NCBI GenBank assembly: GCA_007121755.1
Contig: SKJZ01000270.1
Span: forward strand, 1-5,239
From: Halorhodospira sp.
Lineage (GTDB): Bacteria > Pseudomonadota > Gammaproteobacteria > Nitrococcales > Halorhodospiraceae
Length of the DNA stretch: 5,239 nt
Direction of reading: 5' to 3'
Shown here: positions 1 to 5,239 of the stretch, in pieces
Numbering within the stretch: the stretch's first letter is position 1
Layout: each line of letters opens with the position of its first letter
Position numbers and translations under genes: made by a program
The notes under the pieces: model-generated
Told to the model about the DNA's origin: nothing
The model's input: only the letters and a program-made list of their open reading frames with translations
Database searches by the model: none

Positions 1-587
1 GCCGCCAGCCGCTTCCAGAGGAAACTGGGCCGGACGTGGTACTCGCCGGGGAACTCCGGATAGGGGTATTGCTTGAGGACGTCCACCCGGATGGCGTTGC
101 GTTTCTCGCCGGTGACGCCGTGACGGCCCGCCATCTCCAAGTGGGTGCCGTCGATGGTGTCGGCCGGGTAGGGGGTGCCGTGGAGGGTGCCGTCACCGGT
201 CTCGCACAACCCTTCGACACCGGCGAAGGCGGCCCGCTCGGCAGCGGGGATTTCCCGCCAGGCGCTAAGGATATCGGCGAGGCAGGTGGGCTTCATGACG
301 TCGTCGGAATCCAACACCATCAATAGCTCACCGCGGGCGAGTTCGACCGCGGTGTTGTGGGCGCGGTGCTTTCCGCCGTTGGGTTGGCGGTGGTAACGGA
401 CAGGAATGCCGTACTCCCGCTCCCATCCCCGGACCACCGCCTCGGTGCTGTCCGTGGAGCCGTCGTCCACCACCACGATCTCGTAGTCGTCCACGGTCTG
501 ACAACGGACGCTGTCCAGCGCCCGGCCGATGGTGTCGGCGCGGTTGTAGCTCGGGATGAAGACGGTGAAGGTGGGGCGGTCGCTCAT
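1..587 (-). CDS. Family 2 glycosyltransferase (GT-A fold), N-terminal part, truncated by window edge
   Basis: The minus-strand frame is open from the ATG at 587-585 to the window edge, giving the first 195 residues and no stop. The protein starts MSDRPTFTVFIPSYNR, a classic GT2 opening strand. Further GT2 marks are VVVDDGSTDST (about residues 38-48, nucleotide binding), GGKHRAHNTAVELARG (71-86), and LDSDD (92-96), which holds the metal-binding DXD motif. Family knowledge: such enzymes transfer a sugar from a nucleotide-sugar donor, usually at the cytoplasmic face, for capsule, O-antigen or exopolysaccharide synthesis. The acceptor and sugar cannot be read from the sequence. No other in-frame start lies just upstream, and no good Shine-Dalgarno sequence is visible before the ATG. 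It is transcribed away from the sulfotransferase at 701, which suggests, but does not prove, a shared glycan-modification locus. The C-terminal part, with acceptor-specific or membrane regions, lies outside the window. Confidence 0.9.
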   Translation of the reverse strand, partial: MSDRPTFTVFIPSYNRADTIGRALDSVRCQTVDDYEIVVVDDGSTDSTEAVVRGWEREYGIPVRYHRQPNGGKHRAHNTAVELARGELLMVLDSDDVMKPTCLADILSAWREIPAAERAAFAGVEGLCETGDGTLHGTPYPADTIDGTHLEMAGRHGVTGEKRNAIRVDVLKQYPYPEFPGEYHVRPSFLWKRLA

Positions 588-700
588 GGCGGTGATGATG
601 GCATGGGATGCGGTGGAGTGGGTAATGGGCGGCGGCTTGCCGTCTGGACGACCGCGCCGATTCTGGCATACTGTCCCGCCTCGTGGACGGGGAGGTTCCT
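588..700. other. Divergent intergenic region between glycosyltransferase and sulfotransferase
   Basis: These 113 bases separate two divergent starts, so they must hold promoters for both genes unless transcription enters from outside. The only weak promoter-like hint toward the sulfotransferase is CATACT at 667-672 with TGGACG at 645-650 (16-base spacing). It is too poor to annotate as a promoter. No operator-like palindrome or terminator is evident. Confidence 0.5.
689..695 (+). promoter_or_regulatory. Ribosome binding site that decides the sulfotransferase start
   Basis: GGGGAGG sits 5 bases before the GTG at 701-703, a good Shine-Dalgarno match and spacing. The alternative in-frame GTG at 683 lies upstream of this motif and would add six residues before the conserved MKVIYLVGMGRSGS start of the fold. 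The site therefore favours 701. Confidence 0.7.
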
Positions 701-1513
701 GTGAAGGTCATCTACCTGGTGGGCATGGGCCGCAGCGGCTCCACCCTGCTCGATATCCTGTTGGACGCCCACAGCAATGTGCGCGCCTTGGGCGGCGTGC
801 GCCGGTTGGCGCACTACGCCAGAAAACACCCCTGCCCTTGCGGGGCGCGCAGCTTCTACGACTGCGATTTTTGGGGCCAGGTCAATAGCGAGCTGGAACG
901 GCGCCTGGGGCGGACGCTCGAAACGCTGGACGTCCACGCCAAGGACCCCGAGATCTTCCGGCGGGACAACAAGACCCTGTTCGAAGTGGTCTCCGAGGTC
1001 GCCGGCGTGGAGTACGTCACCGACAACTCCAAGAGCGTGGTCCGGCTGCGCCGGCTCATGGCGATCCCCGATCTCGAGGTGATTCCGATCCACAACCTCA
1101 GGGATCCGCGGGGGCGCGCGGTCTCCGTCCACAAGCGGAAGCAGCAGATCTACATCCCGAACCTCACCTATTCGCACCGCGCGGCGCGGCTGTACCGGCT
1201 ATTGCGCAACGAGCCCCATATCGTGGTGAACTACGAGAAGCTGGCCGCGGACCCGCAACGCTATCTCGAGGCGTTGATGAAGCGTCTGGGCATGGAGTTC
1301 GAGCCGCAACAACTGGAGTGGGCCGATCTGCCCCACCACAACATCGGTTCCGCCGACGTTTTGCGTGCCACCGACGGCAGCGCCATTCGGCCCGATATCG
1401 GTTGGCGGCAGAAGCTGCCGCCCCATCAGCAGAAGCTGATCAACCTCATCGCCTGGCCGGGGCGGTATCTCAACGAGCGTAAGGAGCGCCGCTGGGGCGT
1501 GAAGGTCGATTAG
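701..1513 (+). CDS. Sulfotransferase family protein (PAPS-dependent type)
   Basis: The predicted protein has 270 residues from the GTG at 701. It opens with a beta strand and P-loop-like 5'-phosphosulfate-binding motif, VGMGRSGSTLL (about residues 7-17), as in PAPS sulfotransferases. A second region, TDNSKSVVRLRRL (108-119) followed by NLRDPRGRAVSVHKRK (132-147), matches the usual 3'-phosphate-binding part with its Arg/Asp and Ser residues. A CPCG...C.FW stretch (Cys45, Cys47, Cys55) is of a kind seen in many bacterial members. No signal peptide or membrane segment is visible, so a cytoplasmic enzyme is likely. The family moves sulfate from PAPS to a hydroxyl or amine; the acceptor (glycan, lipid or small molecule) is unknown here. 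The divergent glycosyltransferase next door makes a sugar acceptor plausible, which is inference. The TAG stop overlaps the stop of convergent nosD. An alternative start is GTG 683 (276 residues). Confidence 0.86.
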   Translation: MKVIYLVGMGRSGSTLLDILLDAHSNVRALGGVRRLAHYARKHPCPCGARSFYDCDFWGQVNSELERRLGRTLETLDVHAKDPEIFRRDNKTLFEVVSEVAGVEYVTDNSKSVVRLRRLMAIPDLEVIPIHNLRDPRGRAVSVHKRKQQIYIPNLTYSHRAARLYRLLRNEPHIVVNYEKLAADPQRYLEALMKRLGMEFEPQQLEWADLPHHNIGSADVLRATDGSAIRPDIGWRQKLPPHQQKLINLIAWPGRYLNERKERRWGVKVD

Positions 1514-2745
1514 TCGGCCGGACCGTTGAACGCTCCCGGTTGCGGCGGCCGCATCAGCGGGTAACTGTCCCGCACGCCCGGTGGACGCAGGACCGGGAAC
1601 ATGCGCTGGGCCCAGCGCAGCACCAGCACGCTCGGACTGTTCATCAGCACCTTGGCCATGGGGTACTGCCAGAGCAGGCGGTCCACCGCATCATTGGGCT
1701 CGAAGGGGGTGTCGCCGATGCCGTCGCCTGTCAGGTCCCACCCCAGGTAGTTGCTCCAGTAATTGCCGCGCCCCTCGTGAGACCACTCCTGCTCCCGGGT
1801 GGCCACGTACATCACTTGCGTCCGATTGTTGATGAAGGCGTTGCCGTGGAAGACGTTCCCTTCCGAGCCGGCGGTGAGGTGGACGCCGATCTCCGCCCGG
1901 GCGAAGACGTTGTCGCGGATCTCGTTGAACGGGGAGTTGTAGATGAAGAGCGCCTTGCCCTCGGCGCCGGCGATGCGGTGGGCGCCGGCCCCGCCGGGCG
2001 TGGTGCCGCGCAGTGTGTCCACCGAGATGTTCTCGGCGATCACCGAGTCGACGATGAAGTTGAGCAAAAAGGCGTAGTTCTGGTCATTCTCGGAGCGGTT
2101 GCCGACTACGGTGAGATAGCGTGACTGCATCAGCGCGTAGCCGAGCCGGTTGTCGTGGGAGAAGTTGTCGCGCACCTCGTTGCTCTGGGAGTACATGTAG
2201 TGGATGCCGTACCGCTGGTGGCGGAGACGATTGCCCACCAGCCGGTTGTGGTGGCTGACCTCGATGTAGATGCCGTCCCGGGCCTCCCAAATCTCATTGC
2301 CGATCACCTCGGCGCCGGTGGCGGCGTAGAGGCGGATGCCATCCCCTCGGTCCTGGGAACGGAGGGCGGTATCGCCGGAGATGCGGTTGCCGGCGATGCG
2401 CACGTCATCCGTCCCGTCGACCCAGATGCCGAAGCCGCGCGCCTCGATGCGGTTGTCCTCGACGGCGGCCCGGGTGGCGTCCCGGCGGACGAAGAGGGCG
2501 CTTTCCAGTTTGCCCAGATCGGCCCCGCCGTTGCGCAACCGCAGGCCGCGGACTGTGACGTCCGGGGCCGCGATCTCCAGCACGTTGCCCCGCCCGCCGC
2601 CGTCCAGGATGGCACCGGGCTTGCCGGTCAGGCGCAGCGGCCGGGGGACCACGAAGTTGCCCTCGTGGACCCCGGCCGCCACGCGGACTTCAGATCCCTC
2701 CGGCGCGGCGTCCAGGACGGCCTGCAGGGGGACGGGGTCGGTCAA
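1510..2745 (-). CDS. nosD: NosD, periplasmic beta-helix copper-site maturation protein for nitrous oxide reductase
   Basis: Read from the TTG at 2745-2743 the protein has 411 residues. It begins near PLQAVLDAAPEGSEVRVAAG, then shows many right-handed beta-helix (CASH/NosD) repeats such as GNRISGD, GNEIWEARDGIY, GNRLRHQRYGIHYMYS and RDNFSHDNRLGYALM (about residues 40-310). The end is diagnostic of NosD: GNYWSNYLGWDLTGDGIGD (327-345), NDAVDRLLWQYPMA (351-364), then NSPSVLVLRWAQRMFPVLRPPG (369-390). Family knowledge: NosD acts in the periplasm with the NosFY ABC transporter to build the CuZ cluster of NosZ. The start overlaps the nosZ stop by four bases, so translation is probably coupled. Oddity: this start leaves no signal peptide, although NosD proteins normally carry one. 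No in-frame ATG, GTG or TTG lies just upstream, and the longer open frame there overprints nosZ. The nosD stop overlaps that of the convergent sulfotransferase. nosF, nosY and nosL do not follow. Confidence 0.93.
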   Translation of the reverse strand: MTDPVPLQAVLDAAPEGSEVRVAAGVHEGNFVVPRPLRLTGKPGAILDGGGRGNVLEIAAPDVTVRGLRLRNGGADLGKLESALFVRRDATRAAVEDNRIEARGFGIWVDGTDDVRIAGNRISGDTALRSQDRGDGIRLYAATGAEVIGNEIWEARDGIYIEVSHHNRLVGNRLRHQRYGIHYMYSQSNEVRDNFSHDNRLGYALMQSRYLTVVGNRSENDQNYAFLLNFIVDSVIAENISVDTLRGTTPGGAGAHRIAGAEGKALFIYNSPFNEIRDNVFARAEIGVHLTAGSEGNVFHGNAFINNRTQVMYVATREQEWSHEGRGNYWSNYLGWDLTGDGIGDTPFEPNDAVDRLLWQYPMAKVLMNSPSVLVLRWAQRMFPVLRPPGVRDSYPLMRPPQPGAFNGPAD

Positions 2746-4646
2746 GCTTCCACCAGCATCCGGCCGGCCATCTCCATGTGCAGCGCGTGGCAGAACCACG
2801 TGCAGTAGTACCAGTAGACTCCCGGCTTGTCCGCGACGAAGGTCACCGACGAGGTCTGCTGCGGGTTCACCTCCATAGAGATGCCGTAATTGATGATGGC
2901 GAAGCCGTGGCTCAGGTCCTCGATGCGGTCGAGGTTGGTGACGACGACGGTGACTTCGTCGCCTTGTTTGACGCGGAAGTGGTCCATCCCGTACTCCGGC
3001 GCCACGGCGGTCATGTAGACCCGCACCTTGTTGCCGTCGCGGATCACCGTGTTGTCGGTTTCCAGCGTTACGCCGTCTTCCGCGGCCATGCGGCGCGCAC
3101 CCTCCCACCATGGGTCGTTGCGGTCGAAAACCTGGATGGTGTTGACCTGGTCGGGCCGGCAGATGATGCAGTCGTGGGGTTCGGCGAAGGCCGGGCCGTC
3201 GTGGAGCAGCACCATCTCCTCGCCGGAGATGTCGATGAGCTGATCGTTCTCGGCGTGGAGCGGGCCGACCGGCAGAAAGCGGTCCTTCGAGAATTTGCTC
3301 AGCACCATCAGCCACTTGCCGTCGGCCTCCGAGGTCTCGGCGAGGCTGGCGTTGATGTGACCGGGCTGGTAGTGGACGTCCAGCTTCTGCCGGATGTAGT
3401 TGACGTCCTCGCCCTGGTAGTGACGGATGGCGTCTTCGACGTTCCACTTCACCACTTGGCTGTCGATGAAGAGGGTGGTATAGGCGTTGCCGCGCCCGTC
3501 GAAGGTGGAGTGCAGCGGCCCCAGGCCCAGTTCCGGCTCGGCGACCACCACGTCGCGCAGCCCGATCCGGTCGTCGAAGAGGTCGGGGAGCATGCGGGTG
3601 TCGATGACCGAGCAGGTGGGGGAGAGCTTGCCGCCGGCGATCAGGTACTTGCCGTCCGGGGTGGCGTTCATGCCGTGGGGGCTTCGCGGGATCGGGATAT
3701 AGCGGGTGAAGGGGTTCTCGCCGCGCCCGTCCACCACCGGCACCTCGTTGTCGCCGAAGGTGACGTAGTTGCCCAGGCGGACCGCCTCCTCGATGCGCGG
3801 GATGTCGAAGACCACCACCCAGTCCCGCTCCGGACGCATCTTTTCCGAGAGGGTGACCCCCCGCTCCGAGTTGTAGCAGGTGGAGGCGGCGAAGCGGCCG
3901 GAGTAGTCGGCGTTGGTGTTGTCGAGGTTGCCGTCGACCCAGACCTGCCACGCCACCTCCATGGTGTCGCCGTCGACGGCGGTGAAGACCGACCAGTAGT
4001 GTTCCGGCGCGTCGAGGTGGCGGCCGTCGTTGGGCAGCGGCACGATCATCTCCCCGTTGCCGAAGACGTAGCCGGTCCGCGGGACCTTCTGCAACCGCAG
4101 GCCGTGGATCGCGTGGGCGTTGGGGATGGTGACCATCTTGTCGCAACGCATGATGTCCACGCGGATGCGCGCGATGCGGGTGTTCAGCTTGTCGTGAACG
4201 AAGAGGTAGCGGCCGTCGTACTTACCGTCGGTGTAGCTCATGTGGACGTGGTGGAGGTCGCCGTTCTGGAACTTGGCGCTCTCTCCCATGACGGCTAGGC
4301 TTTCGTTGGTCTGGCCCCAGCCGGTGGCGCTCTCCCGGTTGAAGACCGGGATGCGGGCGAACTCGCGCATGGACGGAACGCCCAGGACCCGGACCTCGCC
4401 GGTCTGGCCGCTGCTCCAGAAGCCGTAGTAGTCGTCGAGCTGTCCCGGGGGGACGTGGATGTCGGCGGCTTCGTGCCGGGCCGCCTCGGCGGAGGGGCTG
4501 CGCGACAGGGTGCCGATGCCGGTCGCGGCGCCAGCCACCCCGGCGGTGCCGACAAGGGCGCTGTTGACGAGAAAGCGCCGGCGGCCCTCGTTGGCCAGGG
4601 GTTCCTCCTCGGGGGTTGGAGGCTGTTGGGGGTCTCGCGGTTTCAT
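2742..4646 (-). CDS. nosZ: Nitrous oxide reductase NosZ, Tat-exported (clade I type)
   Basis: This 634-residue protein is full length for the family. It catalyses the two-electron reduction of N2O to N2 and water in the periplasm, the last step of denitrification. The N-terminus has a twin-arginine signal, GRRRFLVNSALVG (21-33), a hydrophobic stretch to about residue 47, and a likely cleavage site near SAEAA (52-56). The N-terminal seven-bladed propeller carries the CuZ histidines: DLHHVH (His132, His133), IHG (His181), SPHG (His324), LHS (His379), GHIN (His430) and EPHD (His491). The C-terminal cupredoxin domain has a complete CuA site: His580 in LSHGF, then Cys615, Trp617, Cys619, His623 and Met626 in CTWFCHALHMEM. 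Spacing matches the ligands known from Pseudomonas stutzeri NosZ. The ATG at 4646 has GAGG nine bases upstream. nosD follows with a four-base overlap. The Tat signal fits clade I rather than Sec-exported clade II. No key residue appears missing, so activity is expected. Confidence 0.99.
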   Translation of the reverse strand: MKPRDPQQPPTPEEEPLANEGRRRFLVNSALVGTAGVAGAATGIGTLSRSPSAEAARHEAADIHVPPGQLDDYYGFWSSGQTGEVRVLGVPSMREFARIPVFNRESATGWGQTNESLAVMGESAKFQNGDLHHVHMSYTDGKYDGRYLFVHDKLNTRIARIRVDIMRCDKMVTIPNAHAIHGLRLQKVPRTGYVFGNGEMIVPLPNDGRHLDAPEHYWSVFTAVDGDTMEVAWQVWVDGNLDNTNADYSGRFAASTCYNSERGVTLSEKMRPERDWVVVFDIPRIEEAVRLGNYVTFGDNEVPVVDGRGENPFTRYIPIPRSPHGMNATPDGKYLIAGGKLSPTCSVIDTRMLPDLFDDRIGLRDVVVAEPELGLGPLHSTFDGRGNAYTTLFIDSQVVKWNVEDAIRHYQGEDVNYIRQKLDVHYQPGHINASLAETSEADGKWLMVLSKFSKDRFLPVGPLHAENDQLIDISGEEMVLLHDGPAFAEPHDCIICRPDQVNTIQVFDRNDPWWEGARRMAAEDGVTLETDNTVIRDGNKVRVYMTAVAPEYGMDHFRVKQGDEVTVVVTNLDRIEDLSHGFAIINYGISMEVNPQQTSSVTFVADKPGVYWYYCTWFCHALHMEMAGRMLVEA

Positions 4647-4649
4647 CAG

Positions 4650-4675
4650 GGTAATCCTCAGTATGGGGGATTACC
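4650..4675 (-). promoter_or_regulatory. Perfect 8-bp inverted repeat in the nosZ leader, overlapping its ribosome binding site
   Basis: GGTAATCC at 4650-4657 and GGATTACC at 4668-4675 form a perfect inverted repeat with a 10-base loop. In the nosZ transcript the 3' arm contains the last two G residues of the GAGG Shine-Dalgarno sequence (4659-4656). Folding would therefore partly hide the ribosome binding site. It could instead be a DNA operator for a dimeric regulator. It has no U-run after it, so it is not a typical terminator. The function is inferred. Confidence 0.5.
4656..4659 (-). promoter_or_regulatory. nosZ Shine-Dalgarno sequence
   Basis: GAGG on the minus strand lies nine bases before the nosZ ATG, a workable spacing that supports the start at 4646. 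It is unusual in that two of its four bases fall inside the inverted repeat at 4650-4675. Confidence 0.65.
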
Positions 4676-4744
4676 TTCAGCGTAGACTCCGGTTTTTTGC
4701 ACGCCACACGGTACGGGTCAGGAGTCGCCCCGGCCCGCTGCGGC

Positions 4745-5239
4745 TCACCCCTCTCCGTTCAACAGCTCCGACAACTGCCGGTACCGCCGGTAGCGGGCGT
4801 CCACCTCCGCTTGGGCCGCGGCGTTCAGTTCCTTTGCCGTGTCGGGATGGCTGCGCGTCAACTGGTGGAAGCGGGGCTCCGTCTCCATGTACTCGCTGAG
4901 CGGGATGCTCGGCGCCTTCGACTCCACCACCAGCGGGTTCTTGCCCTCGGCGAGGCGGTCGGGGCGGTGGCGGAGCAGCGGCCAGTGGCCGCTCTTGACG
5001 GCCAACTCCTGCTGCCGCAGCCCGCAGCCGCTGGCAAGGTCGACGCCGTGGGCGATGCACGGGCTGTAGGCGATGATCAACGACGGTCCCGGATGGGCCT
5101 CGGCCTCCAGGAAGGCGTTCAGGGTCTGTTTGTCGCGGGCGCCGAAGGCCACCTGGGCGACGTAGACGTTCTCATAGGCCATGGCGAAGAGGGCCAGGTC
5201 CTTCTTGGCGCTCGCCTTGCCGGCCACCGAGAACTTCGC
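4745..5239 (-). CDS. nifJ: Pyruvate:ferredoxin (flavodoxin) oxidoreductase, C-terminal end, truncated by window edge
   Basis: The last 164 residues of a large enzyme are visible; the frame is open to the window edge and ends with TGA at 4747-4745. Marks of the NifJ/PFOR C-terminus are AMAYENVYVAQVAFGA (19-34 of the visible part), EAEAHPGPSLIIAYSPCIAHG (45-65), LAVKSGHWPL and EGKNPLVVESKAPSIPLSEY. The enzyme oxidises pyruvate with CoA to acetyl-CoA and CO2, passing electrons through iron-sulfur clusters to ferredoxin or flavodoxin in the cytoplasm. The Cys in SPCIAHG (visible residue 61) matches the C-terminal ligand of the TPP-proximal [4Fe-4S] cluster known from Desulfovibrio africanus PFOR. 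The other ligands and most of the TPP domain are outside the window. A second cysteine sits 11 residues later in a slightly longer loop (ASGCGLRQQ). The GTG at 5227 is internal, not the real start. nosZ follows on the same strand after 98 bases, so read-through is possible. Confidence 0.93.
   Translation of the reverse strand, partial: AKFSVAGKASAKKDLALFAMAYENVYVAQVAFGARDKQTLNAFLEAEAHPGPSLIIAYSPCIAHGVDLASGCGLRQQELAVKSGHWPLLRHRPDRLAEGKNPLVVESKAPSIPLSEYMETEPRFHQLTRSHPDTAKELNAAAQAEVDARYRRYRQLSELLNGEG

Noticed and set aside
683..700. GTG at 683 as the sulfotransferase start
   Set aside because: The ribosome binding site at 689-695 would lie inside the gene; the GTG at 701 has the right spacing and starts just before the conserved first strand.
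584..1177. Minus-strand open frame opposite the sulfotransferase
   Set aside because: The plus strand has clear sulfotransferase motifs and a Shine-Dalgarno sequence; the antisense frame has no motif and runs into the glycosyltransferase start.
1540..2124. Plus-strand open frame opposite nosD
   Set aside because: It is antisense to the diagnostic NosD C-terminus and has no family signature of its own.
2746..4146. Upstream extension of the nosD open frame, up to 878 residues
   Set aside because: This part lies in the -1 frame of nosZ, is very rich in Arg, Pro and Gly with no domain-like pattern, and is explained by GC-rich overprinting. The NosD fold starts only after 2745.
2778..4298. Long plus-strand open frame (506 codons) opposite nosZ
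   Set aside because: It is fully antisense to an unmistakable nosZ, is rich in Val, Asp and His typical of shadow frames, and shows no recognisable motif.
4222..4707. Minus-strand open frame of 161 codons starting in the nifJ-nosZ gap
   Set aside because: It overlaps the nosZ start in another frame and its sequence is an Arg/Pro-rich shadow without motifs.
4685..4726. GACTCC / GGAGTC inverted repeat as a nifJ terminator or operator
   Set aside because: The arms are only 6 bp with a 30-base spacer and no T-run follows in the nifJ direction; it is likely by chance in GC-rich DNA.

Overview
This GC-rich window looks like chromosomal DNA from a denitrifying or N2O-respiring bacterium, most likely a proteobacterium. 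The main clue is a clade-I-type nitrous oxide reductase: it has a twin-arginine signal and a complete set of visible CuZ and CuA ligands. The neighbouring pyruvate:ferredoxin/flavodoxin oxidoreductase suggests a facultatively or partly anaerobic metabolism. Genus cannot be read from the sequence.

Layout, left to right. (1) 1-587, minus: N-terminal part of a family 2 glycosyltransferase, cut by the left window edge. (2) 588-700: a 113-base gap between divergent genes. (3) 701-1513, plus: a PAPS-dependent sulfotransferase-family protein. (4) 1510-2745, minus: nosD, convergent with the sulfotransferase and overlapping it at the stop codons. (5) 2742-4646, minus: nosZ, whose stop codon overlaps the nosD start. 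(6) 4647-4744: a 98-base gap with the nosZ Shine-Dalgarno sequence and a perfect 8-bp inverted repeat that partly covers it. (7) 4745-5239, minus: C-terminal end of a NifJ-type pyruvate oxidoreductase, cut by the right edge.

How the genes work together. nosZ and nosD form a tight, translationally coupled pair. NosZ reduces N2O to N2 in the periplasm, and NosD is a beta-helix protein needed to mature its CuZ centre. Their usual partners (nosR upstream, nosF/Y/L downstream) are not adjacent: nifJ lies upstream and an unrelated convergent gene lies directly downstream. The glycosyltransferase and sulfotransferase point to a surface-glycan or modified-metabolite locus that abuts the nos genes by chance or by rearrangement.

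I found no RNA gene, CRISPR array, insertion sequence or clearly new system. The most unusual points are the nosD start (TTG, no signal peptide), the split nos cluster, and the hairpin over the nosZ ribosome binding site.
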